Assembly (NCBI RefSeq): GCF_020884795.1
Contig: NZ_BBZF01000016.1
Location: forward strand, 154,460 to 205,207
Direction: 5' to 3'
From: Micromonospora okii
Lineage (GTDB): Bacteria > Actinomycetota > Actinomycetes > Mycobacteriales > Micromonosporaceae
DNA length: 50,748 bases
A program made the position numbers and the translations under genes. The notes below the pieces were generated by a model. The model ran no database searches. It saw only the letters and a program-made list of their open reading frames with translations, and was not told where the DNA came from. Positions 36,137-44,533 of the stretch are shown here, piece by piece (the first letter of the stretch is position 1; every line of letters starts with the position of its first letter).

Positions 36137-37321
36137 GCTCAGCCGGCGCAGCCGGGCCACCGCCTCGGTGAGCACCTCCGGCCGCTTGCAGAAGGCGAAC
36201 CGGACCAGCCGCCGGCCCGCCTCCGCGTCGTCGTAGAAGACCTGCGTCGGCACCGCCACCACCCCGCAGCGCTCCGGCAGCGAGCGGCAGAACTCCACCC
36301 CGTCCCGCCCGCCGAGCGGGCCGACGTCGGCGGTGACGAAGTACGTCCCCTCCGGGACCAGGACGCCGAAGCCCGCGTCGGTCAGCCCGGCGACGAGCTG
36401 GTCCCGCCGGGCCCGCATGTCGGCCGCGAAGTCGGCGAAGTACGCGTCGGGCAGGCCGAGGGCCACGGCCACCGCCGGCTGGAACGGCGCGCCGTTGACG
36501 AAGGTGAGGAACTGCTTGACCCGCAGCACCGCCGAGACCAGCGGGGCCGGGCCGCTGACCCAGCCGACCTTCCAGCCGGTGCAGGAGAACGTCTTGCCGG
36601 CCGACGAGATCCGCAGGGTGCGCTCCCGCATCCCGGGCAGGGTGGCCAGCGGCACGTGCGCCGTGGCCGCGTCGGCGAAGACCAGGTGCTCGTACACCTC
36701 GTCGGTCACCGCGTAGGCGTCGTGCTCCCGGCACAGCTCGGCCACCAGGGTCAGCTCGTCGCGGGTGAAGACCTTGCCGGTCGGGTTGTGCGGCGAGTTC
36801 AGCAGCACCAGCCGGGTGCGCGGCCCGAAGGCGGCGCGCAGCGCGTCCGGGTCGAAGGCGTACCGGCCGTCCGCCCCGGGCCGCAGCGTCACCGGCCGGC
36901 GCACCGCCCCCGCGAGGGCGATCGAGGCGGCGTACGAGTCGTAGTACGGCTCGAAGCAGACCACCTCGTCGCCCGGCTCGCAAAGGGCGAGGATGCTCGC
37001 GGCGATCGCCTCGGTGGCCCCGGCGGTGACGACGACCTCGCCGTCCGGGTCGTACTCCAGGCCCCAGAACCGGCGCTGGTGGTCGGCGACGGCGGACCGC
37101 AGCACCGGGACGCCCGGACCCGGCGGGTACTGGTTCTGGCCGCCGCGCAGCGCTTCCACGGCGGCGGCGAGCATCTCGGGCGGGCCGTCGGTGTCCGGGA
37201 AGCCCTGACCGAGGTTGACCGCGCCGGTGCGCACGGCCAGGGCGGACATCTCGGCGAAGACGGTCGTCCCGAACGGGCGCATCCGGGCCACCAGCGGGTC
37301 GGCATTCGCGGTCGTCGTCAC
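36128..37321 (-). CDS. Class I/II PLP-dependent aminotransferase
   Basis: A fold-type I aminotransferase of 397 residues: VNLGQGFPDTDGP near the start, TAGATEAIAASILAL phosphate-binding region, NSPHNPTGKVFT with the Asn that contacts the PLP ring, DEVYEHLVF with the Asp and Tyr, and SAGKTFSCTGWKVGW with the Schiff-base Lys (about 236-240). This pattern fits the kynurenine/methionine aminotransferase and actinobacterial DapC-like group; the substrate is not certain. It has no ribosome-binding site; a TACGCT box ends seven bases before the GTG at 37321, suggesting leaderless mRNA. Both neighbours are independently transcribed. Confidence 0.9.
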   Translation of the reverse strand: MTTTANADPLVARMRPFGTTVFAEMSALAVRTGAVNLGQGFPDTDGPPEMLAAAVEALRGGQNQYPPGPGVPVLRSAVADHQRRFWGLEYDPDGEVVVTAGATEAIAASILALCEPGDEVVCFEPYYDSYAASIALAGAVRRPVTLRPGADGRYAFDPDALRAAFGPRTRLVLLNSPHNPTGKVFTRDELTLVAELCREHDAYAVTDEVYEHLVFADAATAHVPLATLPGMRERTLRISSAGKTFSCTGWKVGWVSGPAPLVSAVLRVKQFLTFVNGAPFQPAVAVALGLPDAYFADFAADMRARRDQLVAGLTDAGFGVLVPEGTYFVTADVGPLGGRDGVEFCRSLPERCGVVAVPTQVFYDDAEAGRRLVRFAFCKRPEVLTEAVARLRRLSAG

Positions 37322-37328
37322 GTCAGCC

Positions 37329-37334
37329 AGCGTA
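37329..37334 (-). promoter_or_regulatory. -10 box of a leaderless promoter for the aminotransferase
   Basis: TACGCT on the minus strand ends seven bases before the GTG at 37321. Confidence 0.5.
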
Positions 37335-37430
37335 CGGCCCGATCGAGCGAGTTCAACCTCGCGTGCAGGCCGCCCGGCTGACCGGGCTGCCCGGCTACGC
37401 GAACGGCGGCGGGTCGAATCGCCCCCGTGC

Positions 37431-37487
37431 CGCCGACATGGCGGTATCCGGGGGGTTGAGAAGCCGCCATGTCGGCGACATGGCAGG
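37431..37487. repeat. Three-copy CGACATGGCGG repeat able to form alternative hairpins
   Basis: CGCCGACATGGCGG (37431-37444) is inverted perfectly at 37464-37477, and a third, direct copy CGACATGGCAGG (37476-37487) overlaps the second. The middle copy can pair with either flank, so two mutually exclusive hairpins exist. It lies 150 bp before the glmS promoter box, outside any predicted transcript. Confidence 0.6.
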
Positions 37488-37630
37488 GCTCGGCCGGCCC
37501 CGCCGGCCAGCAGGGGGCGGGCGGAGCCGTCGGGGGAGGTTCGTGCCCCGGACCACCCCCTCCGCCCCTTCGATCAAATTCGGTGCTTGTTTACCCGGCT
37601 TCCGCGCACGTGTGGTGAGTGAAACTGGGC

Positions 37631-37636
37631 TAGGCT
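37631..37636 (+). promoter_or_regulatory. -10 box of a leaderless promoter for glmS
   Basis: TAGGCT ends seven bases before the ATG at 37644; no ribosome-binding site is present. Confidence 0.5.
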
Positions 37637-37643
37637 GCGAACC

Positions 37644-39557
37644 ATGTGTGGAATCGTGGGTTACGCGGGCTCCCGCCCGGCGCTCGGCATCGTGCTCGAC
37701 GGCTTGCGCCGCCTGGAGTACCGCGGCTACGACTCGGCCGGCGTCGCCGTGGTCTGCGACGACGAGCTGCTGACCGAGAAGAAGGCGGGCAAGCTGTCGA
37801 ACCTCGAGAAGGTGCTGGCCGAGCGGGCCGCCGTCGACCCGGCGGGCTGCGCCGCGAGCCCGATCGGCATCGGCGACGGCACCACCGGCATCGGGCACAC
37901 CCGCTGGGCCACCCACGGCGGCCCCACCGACCGCAACGCCCACCCGCACCTGGCCCCCGACGGCCGGGTCGCCGTGATCCACAACGGCATCATCGAGAAC
38001 TTCGCCAAGCTCCGCGCCGAGCTGGAGGAGACCGGCGTCCAGTTCGCCAGCGACACCGACACCGAGTGCGCCGCCCACCTGCTCTCCGCCGCGCTGGCCG
38101 GCCTGCGCGCGGCCGGCGAGCCGGACGGCCCGCAGCTCCTCGCCGCCGCGATGCGCGCGGTCTGCCGGCGGCTGGAGGGCGCGTTCACGCTGCTCGCCGT
38201 CGACGCCGGGATGCCGGGCGCGGTGGTGGGCGCCCGGCGCAACTCCCCGCTGGTGGTCGGCCGGGGCGACGGGGAGAACTACCTCGCCAGCGACGTCGCC
38301 GCGTTCATCGAGCACACCCGCGACGCGATCGAGCTGGGGCAGGACCAGATCGTCCTGATCACCCCCGACGCCGTCGAGATCACCGACTTCGCCGGCCGGC
38401 CCGCCACCGGCAAGGACTTCCACGTCGACTGGGACGCCTCGGCCGCCGAGAAGGGCGGCTACGACTGGTTCATGCTCAAGGAGATCGAGGAGCAGCCGCA
38501 GGCCGTCGCCGACACCCTGCTCGGCCGGCTCACCGACAGCGGCGAGATCATGCTCGACGAGGTCCGCCTCAGCGACCAGGACCTCCGCGACGTCGACAAG
38601 GTCTTCATCGTCGCCTGCGGCACCGCGTACCACTCCGGCCTCGTCGCCAAGTACGCCATCGAGCACTGGACCCGGATTCCCTGCGAGGTGGAGCTGGCCA
38701 GCGAGTTCCGCTACCGCGACCCCGTCCTCGACCGGTCCACGCTGATCGTCGTGATCTCCCAGTCCGGCGAGACGATGGACACCCTGATGGCGCTGCGGCA
38801 CGCCAAGGAGCAGAAGGCCCGGGTGCTCGCCATCTGCAACACCAACGGCTCCACCATCCCGCGCGAGTCCGACGCCGTCCTCTACACCCACGGCGGGCCG
38901 GAGATCGCCGTCGCCTCCACCAAGGCGTTCCTCACCCAGCTCGTCGCCTGCTACCTGATCGGGCTGCACCTCGCACAGGTGCGCGGGATCAAGTTCGCCG
39001 ACGAGGTCGCCGCCGTGGTCGACCAGCTCCACCAGATGCCCGGCAAGCTGCGCGAGCTGCTCGACCGGATCGAGCCGGTGCGGGAGCTGGCCCGCCAGCT
39101 TCGGGCCGAGCCGACCGTGCTCTTCATCGGCCGGCACGTCGGCTACCCGGTGGCGCTGGAGGGCGCGCTCAAGCTCAAGGAGCTGGCCTACATGCACGCC
39201 GAGGGGTTCGCCGCCGGCGAGCTGAAGCACGGCCCGATCGCCCTGATCGACGAGGGGACGCCGGTGATCTGCATCGTGCCGTCCCCGGTGGGCCGGGGCA
39301 TGTTGCACGACAAGGTCGTCTCCAACATCCAGGAGGTCCGGGCCCGGGGCGCCCGGACCATCGTGATCGCCGAGGAGGGCGACGAGGCGGTGGTCCGCTA
39401 CGCCGACCACCTGATCCGGGTGCCGCGCACGCCGACGCTGCTCGCGCCGCTGGTGACCACCGTGCCGTTGCAGGTGCTCGCGGCGGAGATCGCCGCCGCC
39501 CGGGGCCACGACGTGGACCAGCCCCGCAACCTCGCCAAGTCCGTCACCGTCGAGTAG
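37644..39557 (+). CDS. glmS: Glutamine-fructose-6-phosphate aminotransferase (isomerizing)
   Basis: Makes glucosamine-6-phosphate from fructose-6-phosphate and glutamine, the entry step to UDP-GlcNAc. The 637-residue protein starts MCGIVGYAGSRPALGIVLDG with the nucleophile Cys2, followed by RRLEYRGYDSAGVAV and GHTRWATHGGPTDRNAHPH in the glutaminase domain (1 to about 240). Two SIS sugar-isomerase domains follow (ISQSGETMDTLMALRHAKEQ; FIGRHVGYPVALEGALKLKELAYMHAEGF) and the terminal KSVTVE block is conserved. No ribosome-binding site is seen; a -10 box seven bases upstream predicts a leaderless mRNA. It works with glmM about 6 kb away. Confidence 0.98.
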   Translation: MCGIVGYAGSRPALGIVLDGLRRLEYRGYDSAGVAVVCDDELLTEKKAGKLSNLEKVLAERAAVDPAGCAASPIGIGDGTTGIGHTRWATHGGPTDRNAHPHLAPDGRVAVIHNGIIENFAKLRAELEETGVQFASDTDTECAAHLLSAALAGLRAAGEPDGPQLLAAAMRAVCRRLEGAFTLLAVDAGMPGAVVGARRNSPLVVGRGDGENYLASDVAAFIEHTRDAIELGQDQIVLITPDAVEITDFAGRPATGKDFHVDWDASAAEKGGYDWFMLKEIEEQPQAVADTLLGRLTDSGEIMLDEVRLSDQDLRDVDKVFIVACGTAYHSGLVAKYAIEHWTRIPCEVELASEFRYRDPVLDRSTLIVVISQSGETMDTLMALRHAKEQKARVLAICNTNGSTIPRESDAVLYTHGGPEIAVASTKAFLTQLVACYLIGLHLAQVRGIKFADEVAAVVDQLHQMPGKLRELLDRIEPVRELARQLRAEPTVLFIGRHVGYPVALEGALKLKELAYMHAEGFAAGELKHGPIALIDEGTPVICIVPSPVGRGMLHDKVVSNIQEVRARGARTIVIAEEGDEAVVRYADHLIRVPRTPTLLAPLVTTVPLQVLAAEIAAARGHDVDQPRNLAKSVTVE

Positions 39558-39630
39558 CCCGCCGGCCCTCCTCCGCCGCTGGGCGGGGGCTGATGCCGTC
39601 GCCAGGTGGGGGCCGACGACGCCGGCGGGC
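39557..39630. terminator. Possible bidirectional terminator between convergent glmS and the hydrolase gene
   Basis: GCCCGCCGGC (39557-39566) pairs perfectly with GCCGGCGGGC (39621-39630). The interior is 54 bases with weaker internal structure, so the stem may be less effective than the others. Confidence 0.35.
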
Positions 39631-39637
39631 GGCACGG

Positions 39638-41299
39638 TCACCGCCCGAGGACGACGCGGGCCATGCCGTCCAGGGCCGGGTTGCCCGGCTCCCAGTAGCC
39701 GGTGTGGCCGTACCGGCCGCTGGGGAAGGTGCGCCCGCCGAAGCCCGGGTCGGCCGGGTCGTGGCCGAACCACAGCGCGTGGTCGTCGCGGCCGGTCAGC
39801 ACTGCGGTCAGCGGGCTGAGCCCGCGCAGGACACGGCGGGGCAGCTCGTCGGGGGTGGGGGCCAGCCGGATCGCGTCGTCCGGCGCGGTGCTCGCCCAGA
39901 CCTCGCCGGAGGGCAGCCGCAGCGCGTCGGCCCGGTCCACCCCGACGCCGGGCGAACCGACGAAGACCAGCGCGTCGGCGGCGAGCCCGTGCTCGCGCGC
40001 GGCGGTGCCCACGACCAGCGAGCCGTAGCTGTGCCCGAGCACCGTCTGCCGGGCCGGCGGCCCGTCGTGGGTCGCCCGCAGCCCCTCCTGGAACCGGTGC
40101 AGCGCCGGGCCGGCGTCGCGGGCCTGGCCGGGCAGGAACGCCTCGTGCAGGAAGTCGGGCGCGTCGTAGTCCAGCCAGAGGACCGCCGCCGTCGACCCGG
40201 TCGGGTCCAGCGCCGCGCAGCGGGCCTGCACCCGGGCCGCCCGGCCCAGCTCGCCGGTGGCGTCGGCGAGCCCGGCGGTCATCCCCGGCACGTACGTCAG
40301 CACGCGGTCGGCCCGGTCCGGGTCGCCCAGCGCCACCACCGCCCGGCCCTCGCCGCCCGGGTCGAGCCCGAGCAGGTACGCCCGGGGCTGCCCGCCGCCG
40401 GCCAGCCGGGCGGCCAGCGCGTCCAGCCCCGCCAGGGTGGACTCCACCCGGGACAGCGCGACCAGCTCCGCCGGCCCGCGCGGCAGCCGCCCGAGCAGCC
40501 GGCGCCGCTCGGCCAGCAGCGCCTCCCGCCGCCGGCCGACCAGCAGGCGGTTGGCCTGGTCCCGGGCCGCCACCGGCACCCCGTCGAGCCGACCGACCAG
40601 CTCCGGCTCCCGCGCCGCCAGCCAGCGGCGCTGGGCCGGGGTGAGCCCGGCCCACCAGGAGCGGACGGTCTCCGGGGCGGCGCCCGGGGGCGGACGCCAC
40701 GGCGGGGGCGGCGAGACCCAGCCCCGCCGGGCGGACCCGGCCAGCTCGTCGAGCCGGTCGGCCGCCTCCCGGTCGGCCGCGTCGGCCGCCGCCAGCGCCG
40801 CGGCCACGGCGGCGGCGACCCGCGCCACCGGCGGGTCGGGCGCGCCGGGCCGCGCCCGCGCCGGGTCGGCGCTCGCCCGGCCCTGCCGGTCGAGCCGCAC
40901 TCCGCCCGCGTCGGCCAGGGCTACCGCCTCGACCAGCCCGGCCTTCGCCCGGCCCAGCCGCCCGGCCAGCTCGGCGAGCACCTGGTCGGCCTCGATCACC
41001 GCCGGCCCGAGGGCGGCCACGTCGACCCGGAGCGAGTCGATCCGCCCGCCCGCCGCCCCGGCGGCCGGCCCCGTCCAGCCGGTCCGCAGCGCGCCGGCCG
41101 CCCCGGCCAGCTCGGCCGCCCGCCGGTCGGCCAGCCCGGTCAGCCCCCGCCAGACCGCCCCCGCGTCCGCCCACCGGGCCGGGCCGGCCGCCCACAGCCG
41201 GGCGTACCCGTCCCCGGGGGCGACGGAGGGTGCCGCAGGCCGGCCCCTGCCCGGTGCGCCCCGGCCGGCCGCCGCGACGTCGGCCGTCGGGCGGCTCAC
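39638..41299 (-). CDS. DUF1023-type alpha/beta hydrolase, candidate secreted or ESX-linked protein
   Basis: A 553-residue protein. The N-terminal 250 residues are Ala/Leu/Arg-rich and largely helical (AELAGAAGALRTGWTGPAAGAAGGRID and similar), reminiscent of the helical WXG100/LXG regions that precede effector domains. The C-terminal half is an alpha/beta hydrolase of the DUF1023 family: VLTYVPGMTAGL, AVLWLDYDAPDFLHEAFL, the nucleophile elbow GHSYGS (Ser about 420), and RYGHTGYWEPG with the presumed catalytic His. No signal peptide is seen. The GTG start overlaps the stop of the upstream EspC-like gene (GTGA), so the two are translated together. Substrate unknown. Confidence 0.75.
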   Translation of the reverse strand: MSRPTADVAAAGRGAPGRGRPAAPSVAPGDGYARLWAAGPARWADAGAVWRGLTGLADRRAAELAGAAGALRTGWTGPAAGAAGGRIDSLRVDVAALGPAVIEADQVLAELAGRLGRAKAGLVEAVALADAGGVRLDRQGRASADPARARPGAPDPPVARVAAAVAAALAAADAADREAADRLDELAGSARRGWVSPPPPWRPPPGAAPETVRSWWAGLTPAQRRWLAAREPELVGRLDGVPVAARDQANRLLVGRRREALLAERRRLLGRLPRGPAELVALSRVESTLAGLDALAARLAGGGQPRAYLLGLDPGGEGRAVVALGDPDRADRVLTYVPGMTAGLADATGELGRAARVQARCAALDPTGSTAAVLWLDYDAPDFLHEAFLPGQARDAGPALHRFQEGLRATHDGPPARQTVLGHSYGSLVVGTAAREHGLAADALVFVGSPGVGVDRADALRLPSGEVWASTAPDDAIRLAPTPDELPRRVLRGLSPLTAVLTGRDDHALWFGHDPADPGFGGRTFPSGRYGHTGYWEPGNPALDGMARVVLGR

Positions 41300-41592
41300 C
41301 GGGGGACCGCCGTCAGCCGGCGGGACGCCCGCTCGTCGGCCGCCTGGTAGCCCTCGGCGGCGGCGGTCAGCGCGGCCCCGGCGGCGGCCACCCGCGCGCC
41401 GAGCGCGCCGCACCAGGCGTGCGTCGCCGTCTCCAGGGCGGCCAGGGCCGCCGCCGAACGCCACTGGGGTGCCGGCACGACCAGCCCGGACACCCCGGCC
41501 AGGCCCCGCGCCAGCCGGTACGCGTCGTCGCCGAGCGCCCCGGCCACCTGGCGCAGCAGCTCGGGGCGGACGGTGAACGGTTGCTCGCTCAT
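41296..41592 (-). CDS. Small EspC/WXG100-like helical protein
   Basis: A 98-residue, Ala-rich helical protein: MSEQPFTVRPELLRQVAGAL, then VVPAPQWRSAAALAALETATHAWCGALGARVAAAGAALTAAAEGYQAADERA. The layout of two helices with a WRSA turn-like element and the YQAADE end resembles the EspC-like type VII secretion proteins (ESX-1 secretion associated, PF10824), where a similar 'Y..AD' motif occurs. It lies immediately upstream of, and overlaps, the DUF1023 hydrolase gene, the usual pairing of a small ESX-type partner with a larger substrate. No type VII core genes are in the window, so a secretion role is inference. Confidence 0.65.
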   Translation of the reverse strand: MSEQPFTVRPELLRQVAGALGDDAYRLARGLAGVSGLVVPAPQWRSAAALAALETATHAWCGALGARVAAAGAALTAAAEGYQAADERASRRLTAVPR

Positions 41593-41793
41593 CGGGGCTC
41601 CCTCCGGCTCGGTGCCGCCGCTCGCGCCGACCCCTCCAGCCGGCGTCGACGCGCGACGGCGACGCCGACGCTAGGCGGCCCCCGGGCCACCCGGGGAGCC
41701 CTGTGGACGACGGGGCCGGCCCGTACCCGCCGGTCGTCCACAGGCGTTGCCCCCGCTCGGCCCGACGGCTAATCTGCGCCCGCCCGCCGCCGG

Positions 41794-41799
41794 TAGGGT
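41794..41799 (+). promoter_or_regulatory. Probable -10 box upstream of nnr
   Basis: TAGGGT matches the -10 pattern in the 274-bp divergent gap and would give a leader of about 60 bases. No clear -35 box is seen. Confidence 0.4.
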
Positions 41800-41866
41800 G
41801 AGTCGCGGTCGGCCCCGACGGGCGCCGAGTGGCTGGGCCGGCGCGGGGCGGACGGGACGGGGTGGC

Positions 41867-43336
41867 ATGAAACCGGTGTGGCGGGTCGCGGACGTACGGG
41901 CGGCGGAGGCCGGGCTGATGGCCACCCTCCCCGAGGGGACGCTGATGCAGCGGGCCGCCGCCGGGCTGGCCCGCCGCTGCGCGCTGCTGCTCGCCGACCG
42001 GGGCGGGGTCTACGGCGCCCGGGTGCTGCTGCTCGTCGGCACGGGCGACAACGGCGGCGACGCCCTGTACGCGGGGGAGCGCCTGGCCCGCCGGGGGGCC
42101 GCCGTGTCGGCCCTGCTCCTCAGCCCCGGCCGGGCGCACGCGGGCGGGCTGGCCGCGCTGCGGGCCGCCGGGGGTCGCCTGGTGGACCGCCCGCCGGCCG
42201 TGGTCGACCTGGTGTTGGACGGGATCGTCGGGATCGGCGGCACCGGCGGCCTGCGCGAGGCGGCCGGTCGCCTCGCCGCCGAGCTGCCCGACCTGCGCGG
42301 CCGGGACGGCGGGCGGGCCGCCGTGGTCGCCGTGGACACCCCGAGCGGGGTGGCCGTCGACACCGGGCACGTGCCGCCGTCCGCCGACGGTCGGCCCACC
42401 GCCGTGCGGGCCGACGTGACGGTGGCGTTCGGCGCGCTCAAGCCTGCCCTGGCGGTCGGCCCGGCGGCGGCGCTGGCCGGCGAGGTCGAGCTGGTCGACA
42501 TCGGGCTCGGGCCGTGGCTGCGCGGCACCCCCGCGCTGCGGGTCACCGAGTGGTCCGACGTCGTGGAGTGGTGGCCGGAGCTGGGCCCCGCCGCCGAGAA
42601 GTACACCCGGGGCGTGGTCGGCCTGGCGACCGGCTCGACCGCGTACCCGGGGGCGGCCGTGCTCTCCGTCGGCGGCGCGCTCGCCGGCCCGACCGGCCTG
42701 GTCCGGTACGCCGGCGGCGCCCGCGTCGACGTGCTGCGCCACCACCCGTCGGTGATCGCCAGCGGGCGGGTCGCCGACGCCGGGCGCGTGCAGGCGTGGG
42801 TCTGCGGCTGCGGGCTCGGCACGGACGCCGGGGCCGCAGCCGAGCTGCGCGCGGTGCTCGCCGCCCCGGTGCCGGTGGTGCTCGACGCCGACGCGCTGAC
42901 CCTGCTCCTCGACGGGTCGATGGCCGACCTGCTGCGCGGGCGGGACGCGCCGACCGTGGTGACCCCGCACGACCGGGAGTTCACCCGGCTCTGCGGCGAG
43001 GAGCCCGGCGCGGACCGGGTCGCCGCCGCGCTGCGGCTGGCCGCCTGGATGAACGCGGTGGTCCTGCTCAAGGGCAGCCGCACGGTCGTCGCCACCCCCG
43101 ACGGCCGGGCGTACGCCAACCCGACCGGCACCCCCGCCCTGGCCAGCGGAGGCACCGGCGACGTGCTGGCCGGACTGCTCGGCTCGCTGCTCGCCGCCGG
43201 GCTGGCCCCGGAGCGGGCCGCAGCCGTGGCGGGGTACCTGCACGGGCTGGCCGGTCGGGAGGCGGCCCGGGGCGGCCCGGTCACCGCGACCGACGTGGCC
43301 GCCGCGCTCCGCCCGGTCGTGGCCCGCCTGCCCTGA
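41867..43336 (+). CDS. nnr: Bifunctional NAD(P)H-hydrate repair enzyme (epimerase plus dehydratase)
   Basis: Repairs hydrated NADH and NADPH. The N-terminal half (residues 1 to about 210) is the YjeF_N epimerase domain with LLLVGTGDNGGDALYAGERLA and VAVDTPSGVAVDTG. The C-terminal half is the carbohydrate-kinase-like YjeF_C dehydratase with EKYTRGVVGLATGS, PVVLDADALTLL, VVTPHDREFTRL, VVLLKGSRTVVA and the catalytic Asp in ASGGTGDVLAGLLGS. The total of 489 residues is the normal fused length. Start ATG 41867 has GGGGTGG upstream as a weak site. It begins the nnr-alr-hydrolase-tsaE run, which usually follows glmS in actinobacteria. Confidence 0.93.
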   Translation: MKPVWRVADVRAAEAGLMATLPEGTLMQRAAAGLARRCALLLADRGGVYGARVLLLVGTGDNGGDALYAGERLARRGAAVSALLLSPGRAHAGGLAALRAAGGRLVDRPPAVVDLVLDGIVGIGGTGGLREAAGRLAAELPDLRGRDGGRAAVVAVDTPSGVAVDTGHVPPSADGRPTAVRADVTVAFGALKPALAVGPAAALAGEVELVDIGLGPWLRGTPALRVTEWSDVVEWWPELGPAAEKYTRGVVGLATGSTAYPGAAVLSVGGALAGPTGLVRYAGGARVDVLRHHPSVIASGRVADAGRVQAWVCGCGLGTDAGAAAELRAVLAAPVPVVLDADALTLLLDGSMADLLRGRDAPTVVTPHDREFTRLCGEEPGADRVAAALRLAAWMNAVVLLKGSRTVVATPDGRAYANPTGTPALASGGTGDVLAGLLGSLLAAGLAPERAAAVAGYLHGLAGREAARGGPVTATDVAAALRPVVARLP

Positions 43337-43389
43337 CCGCCCCGCCCGTGTCGGCGGCGACTGCGCCCCGGCCGGCCCACGGCGATCAG

Positions 43390-43395
43390 TAGGCT
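43390..43395 (+). promoter_or_regulatory. -10 box of a leaderless promoter for alr
   Basis: TAGGCT ends six bases before the ATG at 43402, with no ribosome-binding site in between. Confidence 0.5.
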
Positions 43396-43401
43396 GGGGG
43401 C

Positions 43402-44520
43402 ATGTGGCAGTCCGAGGTACGGATCGATCTCGACGCGATCCGGGAGAACGTGACGCGCCTGCGGGCCGGGACGAGCGCCGAGCTGATGGCGGTGGTCAAG
43501 GCCGACGGGTACGGCCACGGCATGGTCCCGTCGGCCCGCGCCGCGCTGGACGCGGGAGCGGACTGGCTGGGCGTCTGCACTCTGGACGAGGCGCTGACCC
43601 TGCGCCGGGCCGGTGTGACCGCGCCCGTGCTGGCCTGGCTGCTCGCCCCGGGGCTGCCGCTGCACTCCGGCGTCGAGGCCGGGGTGGACCTGGCCGCCGC
43701 GAGCCTGCCCCAGCTCGACGAGCTGGTCGAGGCGGGCCGGCGGGCGGGACGCCCGGCCCGGCTGCACCTGAAGATCGACACCGGCCTGGCCCGCAGCGGG
43801 GCCACCGTCGCCGACTGGCCGGCGCTGCTGGAGGCCGCCGCGAAGGCCCAGGCCGACGGCCTGGTCGAGGTGGTGGGCGTGTGGAGCCACTTCGTGTACG
43901 CGGACTCGCCCGGCCACCCCACCACCGACCGCCAGCTCGCCGTCTTCCACGAGGGGCTGGACATGGTCGAGCGGGCCGGGCTGCGCCCGCGTTACCGGCA
44001 CCTGGCCAACTCCGCCGCCACCCTGACCCGCCCCGACACCCACTTCGACCTGGTCCGGCCCGGCATCGCCACCTACGGGCTCTCCCCGGTGGCCGGGGAG
44101 AGCTTCGGGCTGCGCCCGGCGATGACCGCCCGCGCCCGGGTCACGCTCGCCAAGCGGGTGCCGGCCGGCAGCGGCGTCTCGTACGGCCACACGTACTTCA
44201 CCGAGGCCGACGCCAACCTCGCGGTGGTGCCGCTCGGCTACGCCGACGGGGTGCCCCGGCACGCCTCGAACTGCGGGCCGGTGCAGCTCGCCGGCCGGCG
44301 GCGGGCCGTTTCCGGCCGCGTCTGCATGGACCAGTTCGTGATCGACTGCGGCGACGACCCGGTGGCCGCCGGTGACGTGGCGACCCTGTTCGGGCCCGGC
44401 GCCGACGGCGAGCCCACCGCCGACGACTGGGCCGCCGCCGTCGGCACCATCAACTACGAGATCGTCACCCGGTTCGGCGGCGTCCGGGTGCCCCGCGTCT
44501 ACGACGGCGAGCGCCCGTGA
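43402..44520 (+). CDS. alr: Alanine racemase
   Basis: PLP enzyme that makes D-alanine for peptidoglycan. The 372-residue protein has the PLP lysine (Lys33) in MAVVKADGYGHG, HLKIDTGLARSG, the LANSAATL and LVRPGIATYGL blocks, and the second catalytic base Tyr in GVSYGHTYF (about residue 260). VSGRVCMDQFVID is the conserved active-site entrance region. It is a cytoplasmic homodimer in the known family. Apparently leaderless (TAGGCT six bases upstream). The hydrolase gene starts 13 bases after its stop, so the two are probably co-transcribed. Confidence 0.96.
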   Translation: MWQSEVRIDLDAIRENVTRLRAGTSAELMAVVKADGYGHGMVPSARAALDAGADWLGVCTLDEALTLRRAGVTAPVLAWLLAPGLPLHSGVEAGVDLAAASLPQLDELVEAGRRAGRPARLHLKIDTGLARSGATVADWPALLEAAAKAQADGLVEVVGVWSHFVYADSPGHPTTDRQLAVFHEGLDMVERAGLRPRYRHLANSAATLTRPDTHFDLVRPGIATYGLSPVAGESFGLRPAMTARARVTLAKRVPAGSGVSYGHTYFTEADANLAVVPLGYADGVPRHASNCGPVQLAGRRRAVSGRVCMDQFVIDCGDDPVAAGDVATLFGPGADGEPTADDWAAAVGTINYEIVTRFGGVRVPRVYDGERP

Positions 44521-44533
44521 CCGGGACACCGGC

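Larger units (their letters stand above)
37322..37643. other. Divergent region between aminotransferase and glmS (322 bp)
   Basis: No gene is seen. Each end carries a -10 box for a leaderless gene (37329-37334 minus, 37631-37636 plus). The middle has a three-copy inverted/direct repeat (37431-37487). There is no glmS ribozyme-like leader: the predicted glmS message begins at the ATG. Confidence 0.6.

Noticed and set aside
37500..37643. glmS ribozyme or other metabolite-sensing leader before glmS
   Set aside because: The predicted promoter box ends seven bases before the ATG, so no leader would be made, and no ribozyme core sequence was recognised.
37395..41195. A 1266-codon minus-strand frame across glmS and the DUF1023 gene
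   Set aside because: It runs through the antisense of glmS and an alternative frame of the hydrolase gene; composition is low-complexity and it covers a promoter and a repeat.
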